From: Clostridiales bacterium
GTDB taxonomy: Bacteria; Bacillota; Clostridia; Lachnospirales; Lachnospiraceae
DNA length: 64,000 bases
NCBI GenBank assembly: GCA_012735495.1
Contig: JAAYHD010000001.1
Span: 1 to 64,000, forward strand
Direction of reading: 5' to 3'
Within the stretch, counting starts at the first letter, position 1, and every line of letters starts with the position of its first letter. Shown here piece after piece: positions 27,829-37,224 of the stretch. Under the pieces are notes generated by a model. It saw only the letters and a list, made by a program, of their open reading frames with translations, ran no database searches and had not been told where the DNA came from. A program made the position numbers and the translations under genes.

Positions 27829-28416
27829 TCAACTGCTTCGCCTTCCCAGTTTTCTTGCGGTCACGGCAAATATTACCCCCGCCAGGGTGGAAATGCACGT
27901 GGCCAGGATGCCTGCGGCAAGTATCTCCGCGGGATTGGCCGATCCGTACTGGCTGCGGTATGCTATGATATTGACAGGAATCAGTTGAAGCGAGGAAATG
28001 TTTACTATAAGGAGCGTGCACATATCACAGCTTGCGATATGAGAATTCCCGTTCAGTTTCCTTAATTCCCTCATTGCCATAAGTCCCATCGGCGTGGCAG
28101 CCCAGCCCAGGCCAAGAATGTTCGCGATTATATTTGACGCTATGTACTCATTAACCACATGTTCCTCCGGGATATCGGGAAACAGCCGCCTGATAACGGG
28201 CCTTAAAGCTTTGGTTAAGGATGAGGTTATGCCGCATTTTTTTGCCACCTGCATCATGCCCGTCCACATGGCCATAACACCCAGCATGGAAACACACAGG
28301 GTGACCGCTTCCTTCGAAGAGTTGATTGCCGCGTTGCCGACGTTCGCCATGGTACCGTTGAATATCCCGACAATTATTCCGATAACAATCATTAACCCCC
28401 ATAAATAGTTTAACAC
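27829..28416 (-). CDS. spmA: Spore maturation protein A
   Basis: The protein has 195 residues when started at GTG (28416), which follows AAGGCGGG and gives the usual SpmA beginning (hydrophobic, then GIFNGTMANVGNA); a TTG further upstream has no ribosome site. It shows four or five hydrophobic segments and the NAAINSSKEAVTLCVSMLGVMAMWTGMM motif. Its partner spmB follows immediately. Together they indicate that the organism makes spores. Confidence 0.94.
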   Translation of the reverse strand: MLNYLWGLMIVIGIIVGIFNGTMANVGNAAINSSKEAVTLCVSMLGVMAMWTGMMQVAKKCGITSSLTKALRPVIRRLFPDIPEEHVVNEYIASNIIANILGLGWAATPMGLMAMRELRKLNGNSHIASCDMCTLLIVNISSLQLIPVNIIAYRSQYGSANPAEILAAGILATCISTLAGVIFAVTARKLGRRSS

Positions 28417-28546
28417 TCGTATTCCCGCCTTGTTTTTTGTCCGTTTATAAACTATATTCAAATTGTAACGGATTATGACTTGATTCTTCTTTATAATAGT
28501 TGGTTTTGCATCCCTTTTACATTAATTGACTAAATTGTGCTATGTA

Positions 28547-28591
28547 TTGACAATTTTTTTAGTTGACAATATTTTCTCTATATGATATTTT
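28547..28591 (+). promoter_or_regulatory. Tandem promoters of the abrB-like gene
   Basis: Two perfect TTGACA boxes (28547-28552 and 28563-28568) are each followed after exactly 17 bases by TATTTT (28570-28575 and 28586-28591). The second -35 box lies inside the spacer of the first, so the two promoters are overlapping. A third, partial TTGACT stands at 28526-28531. Confidence 0.65.
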
Positions 28592-28601
28592 TAATATGTC
28601 C

Positions 28602-28651
28602 CACATACAAAAAATGTAAGGGTTATTACAGCTTTTACAAATTTGTATGTG
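28602..28651 (+). promoter_or_regulatory. Inverted repeat in the abrB leader
   Basis: CACATACAAA (28602-28611) and TTTGTATGTG (28642-28651) are perfect inverted repeats around a 30-base A+T-rich centre that also holds TGTAA/TTACA. The site is just after the promoters and before the ribosome site of the abrB-like gene. It could be a leader hairpin or an autoregulatory operator. Confidence 0.5.
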
Positions 28652-28690
28652 AAATATCCCCGATATACTATTAGAAAAGGAGGCTTGATC

Positions 28691-28948
28691 ATGAAAGGCA
28701 CAGGAATTGTAAGAAGGCTCGACGAGCTGGGAAGAATCACTCTTCCTATTGAGCTAAGAAGAACGCTTGATATCGGCGAAAGAGATCAGCTTGAAATCTA
28801 TGTTGACGAGGGAAAGATTATCCTTCAGAAATACGAGCCATACGACATTTTTACCGGTAGCAGAGAGAATCTTATTGAGTACAACCATAAGAAGATCTCC
28901 AAGGACACTATCAAAGAACTTGCCAAGTTAATTGGATTAATTGAGTAG
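28691..28948 (+). CDS. AbrB/SpoVT-family transition-state regulator
   Basis: The 85-residue protein starts at ATG 28691 behind AAAAGGAGG. Its N-terminal half has the swapped-hairpin AbrB domain: GIVRRLDELGRITLPIELRR, then DQLEIYVDEGKIILQKY. Proteins of this type bind A+T-rich DNA as dimers or tetramers and control transition-state and sporulation genes. The C-terminal part (about 55-85) is a short helical extension. The gene has its own overlapping promoters and terminator, and faces away from spmA. Confidence 0.94.
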   Translation: MKGTGIVRRLDELGRITLPIELRRTLDIGERDQLEIYVDEGKIILQKYEPYDIFTGSRENLIEYNHKKISKDTIKELAKLIGLIE

Positions 28949-28969
28949 TGTACATAATTCCCGGAACAA

Positions 28970-29010
28970 GAGCCTCAATTCGGCAGCTATGCCGTTTTGA
29001 GGCTCCTTTA
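28970..29010 (+). terminator. Terminator of the abrB-like gene
   Basis: GAGCCTCAA (28970-28978) pairs with TTGAGGCTC (28997-29005), with an inner CGGC/GCCG stem, and is followed by CTTTAATT. It lies about 20 bases after the stop. Confidence 0.75.
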
Positions 29011-29034
29011 ATTAAAACCACCGGTTATTTGAAA

Positions 29035-30567
29035 TCATTTATTGCCCAGGAATTTAACCTTTAGCTTTGTTCCTTGTCTGACACTGTAATACTCGTCAAT
29101 CGGTTCATTGTCCATATACATCCGGCCTATTACATAATGGCCCGGCAGATCGGATTTTACCGGCATTGAATTTTCATCCACGTAAATCTCCGGTATTCCT
29201 TCGGATGTCATATAAGTAACCTTTTTCTTAACCCCGTCGGTCTGAAAGGTTTTGGTCATCATTCCATTTTCAAGCCCATACGCAAACATACCCGTGGTAA
29301 CGGTCGTAACCAGTGTTATATGGCCTTCATTGTCCGTCCTATATCCTTCCTCCACCGTCTTTCCCATACCGTTTGGAAGATCGTTGTTCCATTCGCCCTG
29401 GTAGTAATACCAAACCATGTCTTTTTCGCCGTACCATACGAACTGCATTCCTATGCCGCCTCTCATTCCGTTTTTAAACCCGCCGACATAAAGCTGGTTA
29501 TTGTCATAAATCACCAATCCGTAGCCCATGGTAAGGTCTGTTTTGCCTGAAGGATTATAGTAATACGGTGTTCCTTCTTCCGATATGATATCCGTATAAG
29601 TGGGATTCTGCATGATTGATGTTATTGATTCTATATCCGCAACGCTGAGGGCGGTGTACAGCTCGTTAAGCAGCTTCGTCTTTTCCTCCTCTTTTCTTAT
29701 CAGGTCGTTAATCTTGCCCAAAAGGTCCTGTGTTTCGGTACTGCTGTTGCTTCTCAGATAATTCTGCAAAAGGCCCTTTGCCGTATTATACTCCTTTAAT
29801 GTAATATATACCTCCGCCATCCTGTTATACGCCGAATCTTTTCTCGGAATAAGCCTTATGGCTTCATTCAGGCTGTTTAAAGCCTCCTCATAATTCTCCT
29901 GGTATATATACTCCGCGGCTTTTGCGAGTATCTCCTCGTATTTTATCTCGTTAAGACGTTCCTCCACCTTTTCCTGAAGCCTTTTTAATTTCTCAGAATC
30001 GGTCAAGGCAAGCCCGGCTTGAATTTCCTCGCTCGCCAAATCATATCTTTCCATGGCCATATAGGATTCAACAATTTTTATATATGTTGTATCCGCCTTG
30101 CTTTTTATAAGCTTTGCTTTTTCGTACTCATCTACGGCTTTGCTGTATTCTCCGTTGGAAAAATACGTATCGCCGTAGGATATTAACTGGTAGTATATAT
30201 AATCCGTCTTTTTAACTGTAATTTCCTCTATTTTTTCTTTTATTGCCGTGCTTTTCTCAGCTTCATACCTGTTTCTGAGCACTTCCAGCGCCTTGTCATA
30301 CTCGTGCATTCCCGCATATGCCTCGGCCAGTCCAATGGACATGAGCTCCTTGTCGCCGTAATCCATTGACAACGCCTCAAGGTAGGCCTCCTGCGCTTCC
30401 TCGTAGTTGCCCGCCTCAAGATATTCCTTTGCCATGACGGCTTTTTCCTCATATCTAATTCTGGAGACCTTGTCATTGTAAAAATAAAAAATGACGGATA
30501 TGAAAATAACGGTGGTCACAAGCCATATCCACCATTTTCTTCTCCATCTCACTATTCCGCCTGTCAT
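29035..30567 (-). CDS. Membrane-anchored TPR protein with C-terminal MORN repeats
   Basis: This 510-residue protein has a single N-terminal membrane segment (about residues 8-28) followed by TPR-like helical repeats up to about 285 (for example AGNYEEAQEAYLEALSMDYG and NGEYSKAVDEYEKAKL). Residues about 330-440 contain MORN-type units (LYVGGFKNGMRGGIG; GEWNNDLPNGMGK). The last part is beta-rich. The orientation should put most of it outside the membrane. It follows rsmI closely, starting with GGAGG before the ATG. The combination points to a cell-envelope scaffold, but no function is known. Confidence 0.85.
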   Translation of the reverse strand: MTGGIVRWRRKWWIWLVTTVIFISVIFYFYNDKVSRIRYEEKAVMAKEYLEAGNYEEAQEAYLEALSMDYGDKELMSIGLAEAYAGMHEYDKALEVLRNRYEAEKSTAIKEKIEEITVKKTDYIYYQLISYGDTYFSNGEYSKAVDEYEKAKLIKSKADTTYIKIVESYMAMERYDLASEEIQAGLALTDSEKLKRLQEKVEERLNEIKYEEILAKAAEYIYQENYEEALNSLNEAIRLIPRKDSAYNRMAEVYITLKEYNTAKGLLQNYLRSNSSTETQDLLGKINDLIRKEEEKTKLLNELYTALSVADIESITSIMQNPTYTDIISEEGTPYYYNPSGKTDLTMGYGLVIYDNNQLYVGGFKNGMRGGIGMQFVWYGEKDMVWYYYQGEWNNDLPNGMGKTVEEGYRTDNEGHITLVTTVTTGMFAYGLENGMMTKTFQTDGVKKKVTYMTSEGIPEIYVDENSMPVKSDLPGHYVIGRMYMDNEPIDEYYSVRQGTKLKVKFLGNK

Positions 30568-30609
30568 GCCGCTACACCTCCAAAAGCCGCCTTCCCATAA
30601 AACGGACAG

Positions 30610-31473
30610 CTAACTGTCATCACCGTCTTTCGCATCAATAAGCGCTTCATATACCTGGCGCTTTGTGATGCCCCTGTCCTTTGCAACCGCCTTCATGGCG
30701 TCTTTTTTATCCATCCCCCGATTCAAGTAGATATTCATATGCTCCTTTATGCCGGTTTCTTCCCACCGGCTTTGCTTTTGCCTGTCAATCTCGTTCTGTG
30801 TTTTCCCCTCAATTACAAGCACATATTCTCCCCTGGGCTCCGTATTTTCATATATTTTGACCGCTTCCTCAAGACTTGTCCTTAATACCGTCTCATGGAT
30901 CTTGGTAAGCTCCCTCACAATCGCCACCGGCCTGTCTCCCAGAGCCTCAAGCAGCTCCGCCAGGGTTTTTTTCAGCCTGTGGGGCGCCTCATATAGAATA
31001 ATGGTGCGGGTCTCACAGGCCAGATCTTCAAGTATCCTGTCCCTTTCCTTCTTTTCGGAAGGAAGGAATGCTTCAAAAGCAAATCTTTGGGTTGACAGCC
31101 CTGACAAGGTCAAGGCCGTAACAAGCGCACAAGGACCCGGAAGAGATGTTATCGTAATTCCGGCTTTATAAGCCTGCCTTACCAGCTCTTCCCCGGGGTC
31201 GGATATGGCGGGAGTTCCGGCATCGGTAATCAGCGCTATGTTCTTCCCGTCAAGAAGCTGGCTGACTAGGAATTCGGCTTTCCTATGCTTATTATGTTCG
31301 TGATAGCTGGTTACCGGTGTCTTAATGCCGTAATGGTTCAACAGCTTCCTGCTGTGCCTTGTATCCTCCGCGGCTATTAAATCAACTTCACCAAGGGTTT
31401 TTACAACCCTGTATGTTACATCCTCAAGATTTCCGATGGGAGTGGCACATAAATACAATGTTCCCGACATCAT
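30610..31473 (-). CDS. rsmI: 16S rRNA (cytidine(1402)-2'-O)-methyltransferase
   Basis: RsmI methylates C1402 of 16S rRNA using SAM. The 287-residue protein has the N-terminal GTLYLCATPIGNLEDVT signature of the tetrapyrrole-methylase-like fold, AAEDTRHSRKLLNH, and the SDAGTPAISDPG-like motif (ITDAGTPAISDPGEE). Its start overlaps the upstream methylase stop by one base (TAATG). It belongs to the minus-strand housekeeping run from the gmk-like gene. Confidence 0.97.
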   Translation of the reverse strand: MMSGTLYLCATPIGNLEDVTYRVVKTLGEVDLIAAEDTRHSRKLLNHYGIKTPVTSYHEHNKHRKAEFLVSQLLDGKNIALITDAGTPAISDPGEELVRQAYKAGITITSLPGPCALVTALTLSGLSTQRFAFEAFLPSEKKERDRILEDLACETRTIILYEAPHRLKKTLAELLEALGDRPVAIVRELTKIHETVLRTSLEEAVKIYENTEPRGEYVLVIEGKTQNEIDRQKQSRWEETGIKEHMNIYLNRGMDKKDAMKAVAKDRGITKRQVYEALIDAKDGDDS

Positions 31474-32276
31474 TAACGCCCTTTCTTATGATTCCATGAC
31501 GGGGCTTGTCCCGCCCGCCAAAAACCGTAGACCTCCAGGATTTCGTCGGTATAGACTCCCGGCTCCTTATATACTATCAGGGGAGCGGAGATTGTCAGGT
31601 TCCTTCCTCCCCCCTTGACGCACTCGATAAGCACCATGTTCGGTTCCTTGTCGATATAAGGATAGACAAATTTCATTTTCTTTGCTTCCAGCTTGTATTT
31701 TGAGCATGTATTAATTATATCCACAAGCCGGAAGGGCCTGTGAACCATATAAAGCCTTCCGTTAGGCTTCAAAACCCCGGCCGCTTCCCGCAGAATATCC
31801 TCCAGTGTGCATAATATCTCATGCCGGGCTATTGCCTTGGCGCTGTCCGGATTGACTATGCCGTGGTTATGGTTCATGTACGGCGGATTACAGGTTACAA
31901 CATCAAAGGAAGCCGTTCCAAATATTTTTGAGGCCTCCTTGATATCTCCTTCAACAATATCAATTTTATCTTCAAGTTTATTAAGGATCACGCTTCGCCT
32001 GGCCATATCGGCGCTTTCCTTCTGTATCTCGAGTCCGTAAAAATGCTTTCCCTGGGTTTTTGCCTCCAGTAAGATGGGTATTATTCCTGTTCCCGTTCCG
32101 AGATCCAATACGGTCTCTCCCGGCAGAACCTTGGCAAACCCCGTAAGCAATACCGCGTCCATTCCAAAGCAGAATTTTTCCGTGTTTTGAATAATCCTGT
32201 AATTGTTTCTCTGAAGCTCGTCAATCCGTTCGCCAGGCTTTAATAATCCGTCATGGGTGTCCATATCATTCATCAT
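31473..32276 (-). CDS. TrmN6-like tRNA1(Val) adenine N6-methyltransferase
   Basis: The 267-residue protein has a class I SAM methyltransferase fold with VLDLGTGTGIIPILL and the N6-adenine motif NPPY (FDVVTCNPPYMNH). This is the YabB/TrmN6-type enzyme that usually stands between ricT and rsmI in Firmicutes, as it does here. By similarity it would methylate adenosine 37 of tRNA1(Val), but the target in Firmicutes is inferred. The gene overlaps the 3' end of ricT by 11 bases; the start may be either of the first two ATG codons. Confidence 0.9.
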   Translation of the reverse strand: MMNDMDTHDGLLKPGERIDELQRNNYRIIQNTEKFCFGMDAVLLTGFAKVLPGETVLDLGTGTGIIPILLEAKTQGKHFYGLEIQKESADMARRSVILNKLEDKIDIVEGDIKEASKIFGTASFDVVTCNPPYMNHNHGIVNPDSAKAIARHEILCTLEDILREAAGVLKPNGRLYMVHRPFRLVDIINTCSKYKLEAKKMKFVYPYIDKEPNMVLIECVKGGGRNLTISAPLIVYKEPGVYTDEILEVYGFWRAGQAPSWNHKKGR

Positions 32277-33183
32277 CCAATAGAGATTTTCCTTCCTGTT
32301 TTTCCAAAAGCTCCAATTCTCTCAGCTCTTCGTCCTCGACTATGCCGTTGATCTTTTCTTTCTTCTTCTTAGGCGTAAATATCAGGTCTTCCGATTTATA
32401 TTCACGGACTTCCTTCTCGTCATTATCAAGGGTTACTATTACCTTCACCAGCTGTTTCAAAACATTGACGCTTTGCACCTCACCCTTAAGGTTGTCCTTC
32501 GTGGTAACGGTATCTCCCACGTCCGGAAGCTTGGAATTGAGCTCTTCATAAGCCTCCTGCTCATTCTTCAGGCAGCACATGAGTCTTCCGCATACTCCCG
32601 AAATCTTGGTCGGATTAAGAGATAGATTCTGTTCCTTTGCCATCTTAATCGACACGGGAGTGAATTCCGACAGGTACGAGTGGCAACACAGCGCTCTGCC
32701 GCATATTCCTATTCCTCCCACAATCTTGGTCTCATCCCTTACTCCTATCTGCCTGAGCTCTATCCTGGTTTTAAACACGGATGCCAGATCCTTTACCAGC
32801 TCCCTGAAATCTATCCTTCCATCTGCGGTAAAATAAAACAGCACCTTGTTGTTGTCGAATGTGTACTCGGAATCGATAAGCTTCATTTCAAGACCGTGCT
32901 TTGCGATTTTCTCCAGGCAGATCTTGAACGCTTCCTTTTCCTTTTCCTTGTTTTTTCTTTCAATCTCGTCATCCTCGGGAGTCGCCACACGAATAACGGG
33001 CTTTAGGGGCTGGACTATCTTGTCATCCTCTATCTCCCTGATTCCCAGTACAACTTTGCCGTATTCGATGCCTCTTGCCGTCTCCACGATAACGTTGTCG
33101 CCTTGCTTTATATCAAGCCCTGCCGGGTCAAAATAATATATTTTGCCTGCGCGCCTGAATCTTACTCCAATAACATTAGCCAT
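32266..33183 (-). CDS. ricT: RicT/YaaT PSP1-domain regulatory protein
   Basis: The 305-residue protein has the PSP1 domain and a dense Cys pattern (GICGRALCC, then GVCGRLMCC) that in the B. subtilis homologue binds an iron-sulfur cluster in the RicA-RicF-RicT complex. That complex affects RNase Y-dependent RNA processing and the sporulation phosphorelay. The gene lies between holB and the TrmN6-like gene, as is usual, and overlaps holB by eight bases. The charged C-terminus of about 40 residues is probably flexible. Confidence 0.94.
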   Translation of the reverse strand: MANVIGVRFRRAGKIYYFDPAGLDIKQGDNVIVETARGIEYGKVVLGIREIEDDKIVQPLKPVIRVATPEDDEIERKNKEKEKEAFKICLEKIAKHGLEMKLIDSEYTFDNNKVLFYFTADGRIDFRELVKDLASVFKTRIELRQIGVRDETKIVGGIGICGRALCCHSYLSEFTPVSIKMAKEQNLSLNPTKISGVCGRLMCCLKNEQEAYEELNSKLPDVGDTVTTKDNLKGEVQSVNVLKQLVKVIVTLDNDEKEVREYKSEDLIFTPKKKKEKINGIVEDEELRELELLEKQEGKSLLDDE

Positions 33184-34204
33184 TATTCCTCTCCTTTATA
33201 CTCAGCAGCATTAGTTCAATGGTTATGTCAAAGTTTACATTTGATTTAAGCTTTGCCTTTGCATCATCCATTGATTTTAATATATTCTCAATCTGATCGT
33301 AGCTTCTTGTGTTGGCCTGTTTTCTGATAACCCTGTATTCATCCTTGAACAACAACAGGTTCGGGTCATTGGTTGCCTTCAGCATAAGGACATCCCTGAA
33401 CCACATCTGCATCAGGTCTATATATTCATTTATGGAGGACTTGTTTTTTGATATGGTCTTTATGCCCGACACTATCTCATGAAGCTCCATATCGTCAATA
33501 TATCTTAAGATATGGAAAACGTCCTCTTTCATGCTCTCAAAATCCTCGGACGAGGCGTATTTTATCGCCTTTCCGACATTTCCGCCGCAAAAGCCGACCG
33601 CCATCTCCGCCACGTAATCGGGAATTTGCAGCTTTCCCATAAGATACTCTTTAATCAGCCTGCCGTCAACTGGCTTTAGGTTTAAAATAACACAGCGCGA
33701 TAATATGGTGGGCAGCAGGCCTTGCAGGCTGCCTGCTAAAAGGATTATTACCGCATACTCCGGCGGTTCTTCAATTGTCTTAAGAAGGGCATTCTGAGCA
33801 CTTTCGGTCATTTTTTCCGCCGAGTCCATTATATATATTTTATACCTGCTTTGATAGGGCATAATACGGATGTCCGCGTTAATCTGCGTTCTTATTTCAT
33901 CCACGCCTATGCTGTTTTTATCCGATGTTATCCACAGGATGTCCGGATGGTTCCTTCCCTCGGCCTGTTTGCAGGAAACGCATCTTCCGCACGCATCGAT
34001 TTTTCCCGCCTGCATGCGCTGCTGCATTGCTTCACACTGCAGCGCCTTTGCAAAGGCCAAGGCCAGTGTCTTCTTTCCCATGCCCTCCTCGCCATGGAAA
34101 ACATACGCATGCGAAACCTTCCCTGCAGCAATAGCGTTCTGCAGGTGGTTTATTATCCCTTCATGTCCGATTATATGAGAAAAATCCGGCATATCGTTCT
34201 CCAT
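33176..34204 (-). CDS. holB: DNA polymerase III delta' subunit
   Basis: HolB is the clamp-loader subunit delta'. The 342-residue protein has the HEGIINHLQNAI start, a P-loop-like region YVFHGEEGMGKKTLA, the zinc-type CGRCVSCK, and ALLKTIEEPPE, all typical. The gene has the conserved position upstream of ricT and follows the yaaR-like gene. Confidence 0.95.
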   Translation of the reverse strand: MENDMPDFSHIIGHEGIINHLQNAIAAGKVSHAYVFHGEEGMGKKTLALAFAKALQCEAMQQRMQAGKIDACGRCVSCKQAEGRNHPDILWITSDKNSIGVDEIRTQINADIRIMPYQSRYKIYIMDSAEKMTESAQNALLKTIEEPPEYAVIILLAGSLQGLLPTILSRCVILNLKPVDGRLIKEYLMGKLQIPDYVAEMAVGFCGGNVGKAIKYASSEDFESMKEDVFHILRYIDDMELHEIVSGIKTISKNKSSINEYIDLMQMWFRDVLMLKATNDPNLLLFKDEYRVIRKQANTRSYDQIENILKSMDDAKAKLKSNVNFDITIELMLLSIKERNNG

Positions 34205-34242
34205 CCGTATCCGCCGCGGCAGCCGCTTCTCACAATAGTTCG

Positions 34243-34683
34243 TCAGGTTAAAATATCTATCAGCAGGCCCCTGATTTCATCAATCTTGTTAAGAATCATC
34301 ATATGATCCTTTTCTTCCTTTATAAGCTCCGCCGCCAGCTCGTCCAATTCCTTGTTAACTAATTTTATCATAGTATATACTCTGTGTCTTCCCTTTCTGT
34401 CAAGGAAATTTTCCCTAGTGAATTTATGGGACCGGCTGACTATCTCGTTCAGGAACATCCGGATCAGCTCCCTGTAGCGCTTCATGTCCCGTATGTCCAT
34501 ATGCTTTCCAAGCTTTTTGCCCTGATCGGTTATCTCTGCAAGCATATGCTGCAGTCTCACCTGGAGCTCCTGATCCTCGATATGGGAAACAAGGGTGAAT
34601 TTAAAAGAACCGTCCGATTCTTGAACCGGAGGCTTTGGTGTGACCTGGTTTACCTGATGAAGCTGGTTTATTTTAATATCCAT
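34243..34683 (-). CDS. YaaR-family (DUF327) protein
   Basis: This 146-residue helical protein matches the YaaR/DUF327 pattern ([40 protein letters not shown] centre, and [12 protein letters not shown]). The family is always small and its function is not known. The conserved position between the gmk-like gene and holB supports the call. Confidence 0.88.
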   Translation of the reverse strand: MDIKINQLHQVNQVTPKPPVQESDGSFKFTLVSHIEDQELQVRLQHMLAEITDQGKKLGKHMDIRDMKRYRELIRMFLNEIVSRSHKFTRENFLDRKGRHRVYTMIKLVNKELDELAAELIKEEKDHMMILNKIDEIRGLLIDILT

Positions 34684-34698
34684 GGTTTCTCCTTCTGT

Positions 34699-35316
34699 TC
34701 ATTGCAAATCGGCGGACGGTTCCTTGCCTGCCATATAGGCTTTTATGTCCCTTAATATTTCACGGATGCATTTGTTTAGGACGATATTGGCATACCTCTT
34801 GGTTATTCCGTATTCCTTAAGCTTTTCTTCCGAAAAATCCTCCTCATCCGCAAGAAATCTTCTGCACAGCTCGGCATACCTGGGCTCCTTTTGCGCCCGC
34901 TCCCTTTTGACCGCCCGCATAAGGCGCATGCCGTCATCAACTTCTATATATATGGGAATCACATTCTCCCTGCCGAAATGGTTCCTGATCTGTCCGTAGC
35001 TTTCCGGTGTTCCAAGCATTAAGTAATTATTCCTGCTTAAATCAATCTGTCCGTCATCGACCGTAAAATAATGCCATATGCCGTGTACGGTGTTGTATGA
35101 ACGGTGTTCGATTACTTTTCCCTCCGCTTTTAGCTTGTTCAGCCTGTCCTCATCGACAAAATAATACTCGACCCCGTCTGTTTCGGACACCCTTTTGGGT
35201 CTTGTCGTATATATTACAACTTTTTTTAAGTCCAGCCCCTTATGTTCAAGAAGCTTTTTATATATGGTATCCTTCCCGGAAGCGCTCTTGCCCATAAGGA
35301 TGAATATTTTTGACAT
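34699..35316 (-). CDS. Guanylate kinase-like protein
   Basis: The 205-residue protein has a P-loop (GKSASGKDT, about residues 9-17) and the guanylate-kinase features YTTRPKR and GVEYYFVDE, but the P-loop differs from the usual GPSGAGKGT. It may be a Gmk that phosphorylates GMP, or a divergent paralogue with another role; a second standard gmk could exist outside the window. It is followed by yaaR and holB on the same strand and preceded by the sensor/GGDEF gene, nine bases away. Confidence 0.8.
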   Translation of the reverse strand: MSKIFILMGKSASGKDTIYKKLLEHKGLDLKKVVIYTTRPKRVSETDGVEYYFVDEDRLNKLKAEGKVIEHRSYNTVHGIWHYFTVDDGQIDLSRNNYLMLGTPESYGQIRNHFGRENVIPIYIEVDDGMRLMRAVKRERAQKEPRYAELCRRFLADEEDFSEEKLKEYGITKRYANIVLNKCIREILRDIKAYMAGKEPSADLQ

Positions 35317-35325
35317 TGCCTTTTG

Positions 35326-37224
35326 CTAGCCCCTTCTTCTCTTCTCATATTTCTGCAGGTACATCTTCTTGTCCGCAACGCTGAGGCATTCTTCGAGCGT
35401 TGTGTACTTATCCGCTTTTGTTATGCTCCATCCGTAGCTTACGCTTACCTTGAAGTCATATTTGCTGTTTTGATTGAAGATTTGAATGCCGTTGGTGAAT
35501 TTCTCCACGAACCGGACTATTTTTTCGTTGTCATAATCTATACCTATAACGGAGAATTCATCTCCGCCCATCCTTATGCATATTTCGTCATCCTCGGCCG
35601 CATTAAGCAAAGCATCAGCCACGACTTTGATGGCTATATCCCCTCCGGCATGTCCGTATACATCATTGATGTATTTCAGGTTATCCATGTCAGCGCTGAA
35701 TATCATGATATTGCTGTTTCCTTCTATGCTTTGTTCCAGGTACCTCTGCCCCAGGGTATGGAGGGCCCGCCTGTTATACAGGCCTGTCAGCTCGTCCTTT
35801 ATTGACATATCCTCCAGCTTGAATACTAGCATGTTGAGCTCGTTGTGTATTTTGATGTTTTCCAGTGCATTGCATACATTAGTAAGCCATCCTTGGTATG
35901 ATGACTTGTATGCCTGGAAATTCTCAAAGTTTATCGCCGTATACCCATAGCAGTTGCCCCTGTGGTGGAGCATGTTGAAATAGAACGACTGGGGTTCGGC
36001 ATCCATGTACTCGGCGGGCAAAAGATTCCTCGCTTCAAAAGTTACCTTCGGAAGCCATTCTCCTCTCTTTATGCCCACCTCCATTATAACTTCCCTTTCG
36101 TTAAACGGAATGCCGTATTCCTCTTCGCTTTTGAACATGTCCCAGTCCTTGTACAGGCACATATAAAAGCTGCGGAAGCCTTTGTTAATATACGAATATG
36201 ATCCGAGCTTCCCGTCCAGCTCCTCGAGGGATGTAACACCTGTCAAATCTATTGACATGTATGATGTTTCGTAAATGCTGTATTCCCTATCGTCCAGTTC
36301 CTTCAGGATGTAATTTCTCCTCCTGTATGTTTCCTCCAGGTCCATCTTTACCGTACATCCGCAGGATTCCCGGATATGGGTTACAAATTTCAGATAGGAA
36401 TCTTCTTTCTTGGGTGTCCCGAGGTTGTACAAATGAATCCTGTCAACGGCTTCCCTTCCCATCTCTTCCAGGGGCATGCCCACGGTTGTTATCGAAGGGC
36501 TGTAGTCTATAGCCGTATCAATATTGTCGCATCCTGAAACCGCGACATCCCTTGGAACCATAATTCCATGAGCCGCCAGCGCGTCACACACGGTTACGGC
36601 CATAATGTCATTGGCGCAGATGATTGCTTCAGGGAATTTGCCGGGCATGGCAAGCCATTCTTCAACCACGTCATATGCCGCCCTTTTCCAGAAGTCACCG
36701 AATCTTATCCTGTCTTCGTCTATCGGAATGCCATACTCCGTAAGGACCTTTTTGTATGTATTGAGCCTGTGTATGGATGCCGGATTCTCGGGCGGCCCCG
36801 TAAGAAAATTAAGCTTTGTGAATTTATGATGAACAATAAAATGACGGATTATTTCCTCCAGGATATTTTCATCCTTGACAAGAATGTTTTGAAATCCTTC
36901 CATGGGCTGTCTGATGCATATAACCGGGCAGTCGGTTTTGCAGTTCTTTATATTGTTAATGATTTTCGGTATAAAATCTTTAACAAACATGACATCCGGA
37001 AACATGATTATTCCGGCCAGATCTTCATATTTCACAATATTGGCAATATTGCTTTCCGCTTGTTCATAACTGGGGTCCTCATGTCCAACGAAATTGGAGA
37101 ATATGGCCGTATTATAACCCAATTCATAGGCCCTGTGGCTTATTGCTCTGCATACTTTTTCCTGATATTCGCCACTTGCACGCGATACGAAAACCCCTAT
37201 GGTCTTATATTTATTACCGAGCAC
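35326..37224 (-). CDS. LacI-type sensor domain fused to GGDEF diguanylate cyclase
   Basis: The preferred start is GTG at 37224 behind AGAGGGG; an ATG at 37266 is a weaker alternative. The first 280 residues resemble the periplasmic-binding-like ligand domain of LacI regulators (NKYKTIGVFVSRASGEYQEK), without a helix-turn-helix, so the protein probably senses a ligand in the cytoplasm. A middle region of unknown type follows. The last 165 residues are a GGDEF domain with the intact signature RMGGDEF and DMDNLKYINDVYGH. By similarity it should make cyclic di-GMP. It lies upstream of the gmk-like gene. Confidence 0.88.
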   Translation of the reverse strand: MLGNKYKTIGVFVSRASGEYQEKVCRAISHRAYELGYNTAIFSNFVGHEDPSYEQAESNIANIVKYEDLAGIIMFPDVMFVKDFIPKIINNIKNCKTDCPVICIRQPMEGFQNILVKDENILEEIIRHFIVHHKFTKLNFLTGPPENPASIHRLNTYKKVLTEYGIPIDEDRIRFGDFWKRAAYDVVEEWLAMPGKFPEAIICANDIMAVTVCDALAAHGIMVPRDVAVSGCDNIDTAIDYSPSITTVGMPLEEMGREAVDRIHLYNLGTPKKEDSYLKFVTHIRESCGCTVKMDLEETYRRRNYILKELDDREYSIYETSYMSIDLTGVTSLEELDGKLGSYSYINKGFRSFYMCLYKDWDMFKSEEEYGIPFNEREVIMEVGIKRGEWLPKVTFEARNLLPAEYMDAEPQSFYFNMLHHRGNCYGYTAINFENFQAYKSSYQGWLTNVCNALENIKIHNELNMLVFKLEDMSIKDELTGLYNRRALHTLGQRYLEQSIEGNSNIMIFSADMDNLKYINDVYGHAGGDIAIKVVADALLNAAEDDEICIRMGGDEFSVIGIDYDNEKIVRFVEKFTNGIQIFNQNSKYDFKVSVSYGWSITKADKYTTLEECLSVADKKMYLQKYEKRRRG

